A stretch of DNA of 14,335 nucleotides from positions 1-14,335 of the forward strand of contig CAYUOU010000097.1 of the NCBI GenBank assembly GCA_964446485.1. The letters are read 5' to 3'. The translations under genes and the position numbers were made by a program. Below are positions 4,977 through 14,000 of the stretch, piece by piece. Within the stretch, counting starts at the first letter, position 1. Each line of letters begins with the position of its first letter. The notes beneath the pieces are model-generated. The model searched no databases and had not been told where the DNA came from. It saw only the letters and a program-made list of their open reading frames with translations. The stretch is from JBDRRP01 sp964446485. GTDB taxonomy: Bacteria; Desulfobacterota; Desulfobacteria; Desulfobacterales; JBDRRP01.

Positions 4977-7340
4977 ATGCCCCCTGAAAACGTAATTGCC
5001 CGCCAATTAAGTGTTTACGGCATTGTGCAGGGTGTCGGATTTCGGCCGTTTATTTACCAACGCGCTCATCGACTGGGCCTCACCGGGCATGTGGCCAACA
5101 CCAGTTCCGGCGTCACCATATTCGTTGAAGGCTTCCCCGCCGCGGTGAATGCCTTCACGGGCGCCATCGCCGACGATGCGCCCCCCTTGGCTCGCATCAC
5201 GGAAATCTCTGAAACGCCCATCGATCCCACCGGCAGTAAAATTTTTCGAATCGTCACCAGCCAGCGGGAAACGTCACGCAACACGCTGATCTCCCCGGAC
5301 GTGGCCGTGTGTGACGATTGCCTTCGCGAGCTTTTCGATCCGCGGGACCGCCGCTACCGATACCCCTTCATCAACTGCACCAACTGTGGCCCCAGATACA
5401 CCATCATCGATGATGTCCCCTACGACCGCCCCCATACCAGCATGCGGCATTTTGTCATGTGTCCCGACTGCCAGAGCGAGTATGACGATCCCATGGACCG
5501 CCGGTTTCACGCCCAGCCCAATGCCTGCCCGGTCTGCGGCCCGCAGGCGGCGATCTTCGATGTTCGTCGGCAAGGGGCAGCGCATGGCGATCCGGTTCGC
5601 ACCGCCGCCAAACTGCTGAGGGAAGGAAAGATCCTCGCTGTCAAGGGGCTGGGTGGATTTCATCTGGCTGTCGACGCATTCAACGACACCGCGGTGAAGC
5701 GGCTGCGGCGGCTAAAACGGCGGGAGGAAAAACCGTTTGCCATGATGGTGGCATCCATGGATCGGGCTGACGCCATTGCCGAGATGAGAGAGGAAGACGC
5801 CGCGCTCATGACCTCGCCGCAGCGCCCCATTGTCCTGGTGAAGAAAAGGAACGGCAATACCATTGCAGCGTCGGTGGCGCCCGAAAATCGGTATTTCGGC
5901 ATCATGCTGCCCTATACCCCCCTTCATCACCTGATCATGGCGGAAGGTTTCCAGGCCCTGGTGATGACGAGTGCCAACCTCAGCGATGAGCCCATCTGCA
6001 TCGACAACGATGAAGCGTTTTCCAGGCTCGAAGGCATCGCCGATGCCCACCTGAACCACAACCGTGACATTTATCTGCGCAGCGACGACGCCATCGTGCG
6101 TAGCGCTGCCGGCCGGCATCGGTTCCTGAGGCGCTCGCGTGGATATGTGCCGGTGCCGGTGTTTCTGAAGCAGACACAACCGCCGGTGCTGGCCTGCGGA
6201 GCCTTGCTCAAGAACACCGTCTGTCTGACGCGCAGCGATCACGCCTTCCTCAGCCAGCACATCGGGGATTTGGAAAACGCGGAGACGCTTTCTTTTTTTG
6301 AACTCACCGTGAAGCACCTGCAGCGGATTCTGGATGTCACCCCGGAACTGGTGGCCCACGACCTGCACCCGGACTATCTGAGCACCCAGTATGCCATGGC
6401 GCTGGAGGGCGTCGCCAAAGCAGGTGTCCAGCACCACCACGCCCACATCGTCGCCACCATGGCCGAGCACCATTTGGATGGTCCGGTGATCGGGCTGAGC
6501 TTTGACGGCACCGGCTACGGCGTGGACGGGAAAAGCTGGGGCGGAGAAGTCCTGGCAGTCACCCCGGCGCGGTTCGCCCGGCTGGCGCACATGGACTATG
6601 TTCCCATGCCGGGCAGCAACGCGGCCATCCGTGAACCGTGGAGAATGGCGGTCAGTTACCTCCTGAAAACCTATGGGTGCGAGATCCTCTCCCGGCAGCT
6701 GCCCATGTTTTCAACGTTGGATCCCCCGTCCGTTGAGACCGTGGCGGCCATGGCCGTCAAGGGATTCAATTCGCCGGAGACATCCAGCATGGGGCGCCTG
6801 TTCGATGCGGCGGCGGCCATTGCCGGCATTCGAAACACGGTTCGTTACGAGGGCCAGGCAGCCATGGCGTTGGAGATGGCTGCAGACCGGTCGGTTACCG
6901 CCGCTTACGATTACGACTGGATCAGTGAAGACGGGTGCTACCGGCTTTTCCCCGAACCCATCATTCGCGGGGTGACAGAGGACGTGCTGTCCGGCAAACC
7001 CATTGCCGTAATAAGCATGGCGTTTCACAACACACTGATCGGCTTGTTCACGGGTCTTTGCCGGCAATTGCGCACCGATACCGGGATGGATCGTGTGGCG
7101 ATGGGCGGCGGCGTCTTTCAAAACGCCATCTTGCTCGAAGGCCTGACCCGCAGCCTCGAGGCGGGCGGCTTCAAGGTCTACAGCCCGCAGCTGGTGCCGG
7201 CCAACGATGGCGGCATTGCGCTGGGCCAGGCCGTGGCGGCGGCCGCCATGGTGACGGAGGGGCTGAACGACGGTGCACCAACGCCGTGGAGAAAAACAAC
7301 GGCAGACCCGCAACCGGGTGCCGGCGCAACGCCGGCATGA
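4977..7340 (+). CDS. hypF: Carbamoyltransferase HypF
   Basis: HypF transfers carbamoyl from carbamoyl phosphate, through a carbamoyl-adenylate, to the C-terminal Cys of HypE, making the cyanide precursor. All domains are present in the 787 residues. The acylphosphatase domain (about 8-95) has GIVQGVGFRPF with R23 and N41. Two zinc-finger units are C112/C115 with C134/C137 and C162/C165 with C184/C187. A YrdC-like domain spans about 205-395 (KGLGGFHLAVDA, KRREEKPFA, TSANLSDEPI). A Kae1-like domain follows, with HHHAH at 486-490, LSFDGTGYG and GGGVFQN. A GGAG-like site, GGAG in TGGAGTT at 4962-4968, precedes the ATG, and the gene starts 23 nt after hypC, so the two should be cotranscribed. The last roughly 25 residues are poorly conserved in type and run into a GC-rich palindrome. 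Confidence 0.97.
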   Translation: MPPENVIARQLSVYGIVQGVGFRPFIYQRAHRLGLTGHVANTSSGVTIFVEGFPAAVNAFTGAIADDAPPLARITEISETPIDPTGSKIFRIVTSQRETSRNTLISPDVAVCDDCLRELFDPRDRRYRYPFINCTNCGPRYTIIDDVPYDRPHTSMRHFVMCPDCQSEYDDPMDRRFHAQPNACPVCGPQAAIFDVRRQGAAHGDPVRTAAKLLREGKILAVKGLGGFHLAVDAFNDTAVKRLRRLKRREEKPFAMMVASMDRADAIAEMREEDAALMTSPQRPIVLVKKRNGNTIAASVAPENRYFGIMLPYTPLHHLIMAEGFQALVMTSANLSDEPICIDNDEAFSRLEGIADAHLNHNRDIYLRSDDAIVRSAAGRHRFLRRSRGYVPVPVFLKQTQPPVLACGALLKNTVCLTRSDHAFLSQHIGDLENAETLSFFELTVKHLQRILDVTPELVAHDLHPDYLSTQYAMALEGVAKAGVQHHHAHIVATMAEHHLDGPVIGLSFDGTGYGVDGKSWGGEVLAVTPARFARLAHMDYVPMPGSNAAIREPWRMAVSYLLKTYGCEILSRQLPMFSTLDPPSVETVAAMAVKGFNSPETSSMGRLFDAAAAIAGIRNTVRYEGQAAMALEMAADRSVTAAYDYDWISEDGCYRLFPEPIIRGVTEDVLSGKPIAVISMAFHNTLIGLFTGLCRQLRTDTGMDRVAMGGGVFQNAILLEGLTRSLEAGGFKVYSPQLVPANDGGIALGQAVAAAAMVTEGLNDGAPTPWRKTTADPQPGAGATPA

Positions 7341-7381
7341 ACCCCATCGGTATCCCGGGCGCGCGGAGCAAGACTCGGGAT
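7320..7381. repeat. GC-rich palindromes at the hypF-hypD junction
   Basis: GCCGGCG (7320-7326) and CGCCGGC (7330-7336) form a 7-bp hairpin around CAA that covers the last codons of hypF. A second pair, ATCCCG (7352-7357) and CGGGAT (7376-7381), follows. The sequence resembles short dispersed intergenic repeats seen in Desulfobacterota genomes, an inference from memory. There is no T-run, so a terminator is unlikely. The rest of the gap, to 7460, has no gene; the stretch around 7410-7445 (CACCACAGTGCGCACAGACG) looks like another repeat fragment. Confidence 0.4.
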
Positions 7382-7460
7382 CCAGGGTAAATACAAGCAT
7401 CGGGCGGATTCACCACAGTGCGCACAGACGCAGAGAACACCAGAAGCATTTAGGTGACAT

Positions 7461-8552
7461 ATGGCCATCAAACATGCCGACGAATACCGGGACCCCGAAG
7501 CGGCCCAGGCGCTGCTTCGGAAGATCCGTGCAGCGAGCCGCACCCCGATACGCATCATGGAGGTGTGCGGCACACACACCGTGGCACTCTTCCGCAGTGG
7601 GGTGCGGGATTTGCTGCCCGACACCATCACCCTGCTCTCGGGTCCGGGGTGCCCGGTTTGCGTGACCGCACAGGGTGAAATCGATGCGTTTATCACGCTG
7701 GCTCGGATACCAGGGATGACCATCGCCACCTTTGGCGACCTCATGCGGGTGCCCGGGTCCGACAGCTCTCTTCAGCGGGAACGCGCTGCCGGCAGGGATA
7801 TTCGCATGGTGTACTCCACCATGGACGCCATCACACTGGCACGGGAGCATCCGGAGCGTCAGGTGGTATTTCTCGGTGTTGGATTCGAAACGACGGCCCC
7901 CACGATAGCCGCTTCGGTGCTTGCCGCCCAGGCTGGAGGTCTGTCGAACTTCAGCGTTTATGCGGCCCACAAGCTGGTGCCGCCGGCGCTCGAGGTGCTG
8001 ATGGCAACGGAGGGCATGGCCGTTGACGGTCTTTTATTGCCCGGTCACGTATCGGTGATCATCGGCGCCGATGCCTATCGCTCTGTTTTCACAACCAGCA
8101 GGATCCCGATGGTGGTGGGCGGTTTCGAGCCCACAGACCTGCTTCAGGCCATTCACCTGTTGGTGCAGCAGATCGAGGGCGGGTCGCCGGCGCTGGAAAA
8201 CGCCTATCCTCGTGCCGTCACCTCGGCTGGCAATGTCAGGGCACGCGAGGTGATGGATACTGTCTTTACACATTCCGATGCGGTATGGCGTGGTATCGGC
8301 GTCATTCCCGGCAGCGGTCTCGCTTTTCGGGAGTCCTATGCCGCCTTTGATGCGGCACGAAAGTTTTCGGTCGACGTGGACGATGTCCCCGAACCGCCGG
8401 GGTGCGCCTGCGGCGACATTCTTATGGGATTGAAGATTCCGCCGGCGTGCGCGCTGTATAAAAAACGCTGCACGCCCGTCAATCCAGTGGGGCCGTGCAT
8501 GGTTTCCAGCGAGGGGACCTGTGCCGCCTACTACCGCTATCATCAGTCGTGA
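7461..8552 (+). CDS. hypD: Hydrogenase maturation protein HypD
   Basis: HypD is the [4Fe-4S] scaffold on which, with HypC, the Fe(CN)2CO centre is built in the cytoplasm. The 363 residues match the family length. Visible motifs are C36-G-T-H-T, GPGC64PVC67, GFETTAP, AAHKLVPPA, PGHVSVIIG and GGFEP. C36, C64 and C67 correspond to E. coli Cys41, Cys69 and Cys72. The C-terminal cysteines in CACGD, PPACALYKKRC, GPC and GTC are where the cluster ligands lie. An AGGTG shortly before the ATG serves as RBS. The 120-nt gap after hypF has repeat-like sequence but no clear terminator, so cotranscription remains likely. Confidence 0.97.
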   Translation: MAIKHADEYRDPEAAQALLRKIRAASRTPIRIMEVCGTHTVALFRSGVRDLLPDTITLLSGPGCPVCVTAQGEIDAFITLARIPGMTIATFGDLMRVPGSDSSLQRERAAGRDIRMVYSTMDAITLAREHPERQVVFLGVGFETTAPTIAASVLAAQAGGLSNFSVYAAHKLVPPALEVLMATEGMAVDGLLLPGHVSVIIGADAYRSVFTTSRIPMVVGGFEPTDLLQAIHLLVQQIEGGSPALENAYPRAVTSAGNVRAREVMDTVFTHSDAVWRGIGVIPGSGLAFRESYAAFDAARKFSVDVDDVPEPPGCACGDILMGLKIPPACALYKKRCTPVNPVGPCMVSSEGTCAAYYRYHQS

Positions 8553-8562
8553 GCAAAAAAGG

Positions 8563-8648
8563 GGAACCACGCGTACACGGAGGTCACGGAGATTGCGCTG
8601 CGACTGCAGCGTAATAGCTGCCAAATACCGGTTTTTCTCCGTGGTTCC
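8563..8648. repeat. Inverted repeat element between hypD and hypE
   Basis: GGAACCACG (8563-8571) and CGTGGTTCC (8640-8648) are exact inverted copies bounding an 86-nt segment. Inside are two CACGGAG-like units and a 6-bp hairpin (CGCTGC 8596-8601, GCAGCG 8606-8611). ACCACGG/CACGGAG intergenic elements of this look are common in Desulfobacterota, which is recollection and not a search. No protein is encoded, so it could be a REP- or MITE-like relic. Confidence 0.55.
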
Positions 8649-8695
8649 AAGCGATTTTGCAGTTTCATCAACCGATTGAATTGAGATGAAGCCTT

Positions 8696-9706
8696 ATGAA
8701 ACCTGATCAGATTCTTCTGGACCATGGCAGCGGCGGCAAGATGTCCCACGCCCTCACCACCGAACTGATGCTGCCGGCCTTTGCCAATGCCGCGCTGGAT
8801 CAGCTTCACGATGGCGCGGTGGTGGAAGTCAGCGGTCTTCGGTTGGCCTTTTCCACCGACACCTACGTGGTGGACCCCATTTTCTTCCCTGGAGGCAACA
8901 TCGGTGATCTCGCCGTCAACGGCACCGTCAACGACATCAGCATGTGCGGTGCCCGACCGCTATTCATTAGTGCCGGCATGATCCTGGAGGAAGGGCTTCC
9001 CATGGAAGACCTCCGAAAGATCGTGAATACCATGGCCGCGGCCGCCCGCGCCGCCGGTGTTCAAGTGGTTACCGGTGACACCAAGGTCGTTCCGCGAGGC
9101 ACCGCGGACAAGATCTTCATCAACACTGCCGGCGTGGGAATTGTCTTTGAGGGCATCTCGGTGACGGCCGGAAACGCGCGACCGGGCGATCGGGTGATCC
9201 TCAGCGGTACTATCGCCGATCACGGCATGACCATCATGACCCTGCGGGAGGGATTGGCCTTTGACGCTGACTTTACCAGCGACAGCGCGCCACTGAACCA
9301 TATGGTGGCACGGATGCTGGAGGCCTGCCCTGATATTCGGGTGCTGCGCGACCCCACCCGGGGCGGCGTAGGAACGGCCCTCAACGAGATCGCCCAGCAA
9401 GCGGGTGTCGGGATTCGTATCAGGGAAGTGGACATCCCGGTGAGACCCCAGGTGGCCGGCGTCTGCGAGCTGTTGGGATTCGATCCCCTCTATGTGGCCA
9501 ATGAGGGAAAACTGTTGGCCGTGGTGCCGGCGGAGGCCAGCGATGCCGTGATGGCGGCAATGACGGCGGACCCGCTGGGGCGGGACGCGGTCGTTATTGG
9601 CGAGGTCGTGGACACCCACCCGGGCAAGGTGTTCATGACCACGCGGATTGGCGGCCTCCGCATTGTGGACATGCTGTCTGGGGAGCAGCTCCCTCGGATC
9701 TGCTAG
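8696..9706 (+). CDS. hypE: Carbamoyl dehydratase HypE
   Basis: HypE takes the carbamoyl group from HypF on its terminal cysteine and dehydrates it with ATP to thiocyanate, the donor of CN to the HypCD iron. The 336-residue protein ends in PRIC, with C336 as the canonical acceptor. The N-terminus has DHGSGGKMSH, and GDTKVVPRG and DPTRGGVGTALNEIA mark the PurM/AIR-synthetase-like ATP-binding fold. The ATG at 8696 has only a weak GAG/GAAG upstream, but the protein starts as expected for the family. It is the last hyp gene of the block. hypA and hypB (nickel insertion) are absent here and must lie elsewhere if the system works. Confidence 0.97.
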   Translation: MKPDQILLDHGSGGKMSHALTTELMLPAFANAALDQLHDGAVVEVSGLRLAFSTDTYVVDPIFFPGGNIGDLAVNGTVNDISMCGARPLFISAGMILEEGLPMEDLRKIVNTMAAAARAAGVQVVTGDTKVVPRGTADKIFINTAGVGIVFEGISVTAGNARPGDRVILSGTIADHGMTIMTLREGLAFDADFTSDSAPLNHMVARMLEACPDIRVLRDPTRGGVGTALNEIAQQAGVGIRIREVDIPVRPQVAGVCELLGFDPLYVANEGKLLAVVPAEASDAVMAAMTADPLGRDAVVIGEVVDTHPGKVFMTTRIGGLRIVDMLSGEQLPRIC

Positions 9707-9763
9707 CGTAGAATGAAATTCCCAAATTTGATGGATCCGTAGAAAGTCTGAATTCTCCAAATT

Positions 9764-9858
9764 GTCATTCCGAGGAGCTTGCGACGAGGAATCTCAATAT
9801 GCCGTAATTTTAAGGTTTTCTGATTGACACCCAGATCCCTCGCTACGCTCGGGATGAC
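9764..9858. repeat. Dispersed-type inverted repeat between hypE and apbE
   Basis: The left arm (9764-9795, GTCATTCCGAGGAGCTTGCG...) and right arm (9834-9858, ...CGCTCGGGATGAC) are imperfect inverted copies: the right arm reversed reads GTCATCCCGAGCGTAGCGAG. The central AT-rich part is 38 nt. This GTCATTCCGAG/CTCGGGATGAC form is a familiar intergenic repeat in several bacterial phyla (recollection). It ends the hyp gene block. The surrounding gap, 9707-9926, has no gene. Confidence 0.75.
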
Positions 9859-9926
9859 ATCTGAGGGTTTTTACGGCTTTATCAAATTTAGTACTTCAAG
9901 CAAAACTTCAGGAAAATAGGGGGCCA

Positions 9927-10964
9927 ATGGTTGCTGTCCGCTGTCGTCATTATGCATTGACTGCAATGCTTTTCGCCGCGCTGCTGATCGCCTGCGGCGG
10001 GCCGGAAGAAATTCAGATTGCCGGGCGCACCATGGGAACCACCTATCTCGTTAAGATCGTTGCCCGCGGCCGTATCGATCTCGCCGGGCTGAAGCAGCGC
10101 ATCGATGAACGCCTCGAATCCATCAACCACAGTATGTCCACCTACCGGGCCGACAGCGATATCAGTCGGTTTAACACCGTCGCGTCGGCGGGCGTGCCGG
10201 TTGCCGTCTCCCCGGATTTTATCGCTGTTCTAAAGGTCGCCCGCGAGTTGCACGACATCACGGGCGGGGCCTGGGACGGCACCATCAAACCCGTCATTCA
10301 TCTTTGGGGATTCGGCAACACCAACCGCCCAAAGGCGGTGCCGTCTCCCGAAGCCATCGCGGCGGCCCTTGTCAAGACAGGGTTTGAGCATATCCGGGTC
10401 CATGACGGCGCTGCCATCGCCAAGACCTTGCCCGGACTTACCCTGGATCTGGCATCCATCGCCAAAGGGTATGGGGTGGATGCCGTCACCGACACTTTGC
10501 GGCGTGAAGGATTCAGCGATTTTCTGGTGGAGATCGGGGGAGAGGTGTTTGCCGCCGGTTTCAGAAAGGACGGACAGCCTTGGCGGGTCGGCGTCAATTT
10601 CCCTGCGCCGGACGCCCCGGCTGACCAGGTTTTTCGTGCGGTGCCTATCAGCAATCACGCCTTGGCAACGTCCGGTGACTATCGCAATTATTTCATCCAG
10701 CAGGGTCAGCGGTACTCTCATATTATCGACCCGCGCACCGGGCGGCCGGTGACCCATGGCGTGGTCAGTGTTTCCATCTACGCACCGAACTGCACGCTGG
10801 CCGACGGACTGGCCACCGGAATCATGGTCATGGGGGCCGAGGCCGGTCTGGCGCTGCTGGAAACACTGCCTTCCGTGGAAGGTTTTATCATTGAGGCCGC
10901 TGCAGACGGCGGTTTTATCGCCTCCGCTACCCCGGGCTTTCCTGGAGAGACGCGCACTCGGTAA
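9927..10964 (+). CDS. apbE: FAD:protein FMN transferase, ApbE family lipoprotein
   Basis: ApbE proteins hydrolyse FAD and attach FMN covalently to a Ser or Thr of exported redox proteins such as RnfG or NqrC. This one has 345 residues with a lipoprotein signal: a basic start, a hydrophobic stretch (11-22) and lipobox LIAC with C23, so it should be membrane-anchored and outward-facing. Family motifs include GTTY (37-40), MSTYRADSDISRFN, DGTIKPVIHLWGFG, LDLASIAKGYGVD, EIGGEVFA, TSGDYRNY and HIIDPRTGRPV. TAGGGGG (9918-9923) precedes the ATG. No Rnf, Nqr or other FMN-binding-domain gene is in the window, so its target is unknown. The RND-type gene follows after 103 nt in the same direction and may share its transcript. 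Confidence 0.95.
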   Translation: MVAVRCRHYALTAMLFAALLIACGGPEEIQIAGRTMGTTYLVKIVARGRIDLAGLKQRIDERLESINHSMSTYRADSDISRFNTVASAGVPVAVSPDFIAVLKVARELHDITGGAWDGTIKPVIHLWGFGNTNRPKAVPSPEAIAAALVKTGFEHIRVHDGAAIAKTLPGLTLDLASIAKGYGVDAVTDTLRREGFSDFLVEIGGEVFAAGFRKDGQPWRVGVNFPAPDAPADQVFRAVPISNHALATSGDYRNYFIQQGQRYSHIIDPRTGRPVTHGVVSVSIYAPNCTLADGLATGIMVMGAEAGLALLETLPSVEGFIIEAAADGGFIASATPGFPGETRTR

Positions 10965-11067
10965 AACCGATTGACTTCGATTGGGTGGCCACTTAGAATA
11001 TCTTTCGCCCATCCTGGAGCATTGCCGTCATCATCGAAATCACTCATGGCGAGATGAGGAGCATCAC

Positions 11068-14000
11068 ATGAACGAGATGCCTTCGGGCCGTCGCTTTTCC
11101 TACAGCAAGGCGCTGGATTGGATGCTGGCACGGCCGGTGACAGTGATCGGCATGGTGTTGTGCGCTACGATCCTTTTTGCTGTCCAAATCCCCCGGTTGA
11201 CTTTCAGTACGTCCGTTTACGACCTCATCATTGAAGACTTGCCGGAGACCCGCAACTACGAGGCATTCAAATCGATCTTTGGCTCCGATGAAATCATCCG
11301 CATCGTCGTCAAGGCCGAAGATGTCTTCACCGACGAGACGTTCCAATTCCTGACGCTGCTCTCTGACAACGCGGCGGGTATCAAGGGCGTTCGCCGGGTC
11401 ATCAGTCTCCCCACTGTTCGAAAAGCCGTTGATATGACCGGTGATTGGACGCTTTCCCGATTTCGGGAGGTCATAGCGCCGGTGCGGCTCTTCGACCGAA
11501 ACATGATCTCCGCGGACGCCACCGAAACGGTGCTCACCCTTGTTTTGGATGTCGACGCCGACCCCGCTGCCGTCATTGGAGAGGTCGACGCATTGATGGC
11601 GGCGCACCCGCCGGCGCTGTCTCTTTACCAAATCGGGATGCCGCTGGTTTCGCAGGCGCTTGAACAGTTCACCCGAAGGGACTTTTTCAGTCTTCCCCCG
11701 GTCACGTTTTTCGTCATCGCCGTCATCTTGATGGTGCTCTATCGCTCCTGGCGGGGTCTCATCCTTCCATTGCTGAGCGTGAGCCTCTGTCTGGTTTGGA
11801 CCTTTGGTTTCATGGCGATGACGGGGATCCCCCTGTCCATGCTCACCATGATCGTTCCCGTGTTCCTCATCGCCGTGGGCACCGCTTACTGCCTGCATAT
11901 CATGTCAGAATACGAGCATGTGCGGGGCCGGTCCGAATCCGCTGTCGATGCGGTTCGGGAAACGTTCTCCGCCATTTCATTTCCCACCATACTCGCCATA
12001 TCAACCACCATCATCGGTCTGGGTTCACTGCTGCTGAACCATATCCCGACCATTCGCGAGTTCGCCGTATTCTCCTGTTTCGGCATGGTCTCACTACTGG
12101 CTGTCGTGCTGACGTTGATGCCGGCAATCCTGGCGAAAGTGCCGTTCCGGCAGAAACCGGATGCCCCCCGGCGATTCACCACATCCCTGGTCGATCGCGC
12201 CATCGAGTTGATCATCCACATCAACCTGAACCGTCAGCGACTGGCATTCGGCGTAATCGGTGCATTTTCGCTGTTCTGCCTGGTGGGGGTCTTCCTGATT
12301 CGCGCGGAGACAAATCCTGTCGGCTATTTTCGCGCCGATGCCGATGTGAGCCGCAATTTTCACGACATTTATCAAAAACTCTCCGGCAGCTTTCCCATCA
12401 ACATCGCCATGGGAAGCAGCGAGGAGGAGTATTTCGGCACCCTCGATCATCTGAAAGAGATTGCCCGGTTGCAGGAATATCTGGACAAGTTGCCTGGGGT
12501 GGACAAGACGATCAGCTTTGTCGACTACCTCATGCTGGTCAGATACGCATCCAACGGCTACGATCCAGCGTACTACGCCCTGCCCACCGCGCAGTGGGAA
12601 GTGCGGATGCTGCTTAACAAGTTTCGCATGATGCTGGGGGAAGACATGTACCAGCGGTTCATGACGGAAACGTTGAACCGCACCAATATCACGATGTTGA
12701 CGCACTTGACCGGCTCGACGGAATTTATCGATACGCGAAAACAAATCCTGGCGCATGTGCGAACCGATTTTTCCAAAGACATCACCTGGGACGTCACCGG
12801 TTTTGGCATGGTGATCTCCCAGAGCAGCCAATTGCTTACCAGCGGTCAGGTCAAGAGTCTGTCCCTCACCATGGTGCTGGTTTTCGGCATCATGTTTTTG
12901 CTCTTTTTATCGCGCATTGTTGGCGCCGTCGCCCTGGTGCCCAATTTATTCCCCATCCTTGTCAATTTCGGGATCATGGGTTGGCTGGGCATCGAACTGT
13001 CCATGTTCACCAGTCTCATCGCCAGCATCGCCATCGGTCTGGCGGTGGATGACACCATCCACTATATGGTGCGCTACAACCGCGAGTTTAAGAAAGATCT
13101 CGATGACCGGCGCGCCCTTGAAGAGACCATCCGGCAGATCGGCAGACCCATTATTTTCACTACGCTGACCATCAGCATCGGTTTTGCGGTCCTGGCCTTT
13201 TCCAGCTTCAAGGCCACAGCCATCTTCGGCCTCATGATGGTGGTGACCATGGTGTCGGCGCTGATCGGAGACCTCGTTTTGCTGCCGTCATTGATGCTGC
13301 ATGTGGAGTTGGTGACCATCTGGGATCTGGTGCGGTTGAAAATGGGCAGTGAGCCACGGTTCGGAATTCCCCTTTTCAACGGGTTGTCCAGGACGCAGGT
13401 GCACTACATTCTCATGGCCGGTACTATCCGCACCATCAACGCCGGAGAGGTGCTGTTCCGCAAAGGGGATGCCAGCGATTCCATGTACACCCTGATATCC
13501 GGTGAGATGGCGGTGATCGACCACGATAAGGACTGGGAGCCCGGCCGCGGGGGGGGTGTACAGAAAATCCTTAAATGCATCTACAAAGGGGACACCCTGG
13601 GTGAAATGGGGCTGCTGCGGGGGGCGCCGCGCTCGGCGACCATTGCGGCCACCACCAACGGCGAACTGCTCCAGATTAACCTCAAGATGATAGACCGGCT
13701 TCAGTGGCTGTATCCACCGGCCGCGCGGCGCTTTTTTCTCAACCTCATGACCATTCTTTGCGACCGGGTGGAGCAAACGTCGCACTGCCTCATGGAGACC
13801 AACCTTGTCGATGACGTCACCGGCATCTTCAATCGCAAGGGATTCTTTTCCAATCTGGAAACCGAGACGTATCGATGCACCCGGTATCAATCGGGCATGA
13901 GCCTGTGTCTGATGAGACTGGTTGTCGAGGAGAGCGCCGATTGCACAACGCATCTTCCCACCGGCATTGGAGATCAGACGCTGGCGAGCTTTACCAAAAT

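Noticed and set aside
7341..9926. CRISPR array or phase-variable switch from the repeats between the hyp genes
   Set aside because: The repeats are unlike each other, not regularly spaced, and no cas or recombinase gene is present.
10981..11067. Extended N-terminus of the RND protein from TTG 10981
   Set aside because: There is no ribosome binding site at 10981, the added residues are not membrane-like, and GAGGAG at 11056-11061 points to ATG 11068.
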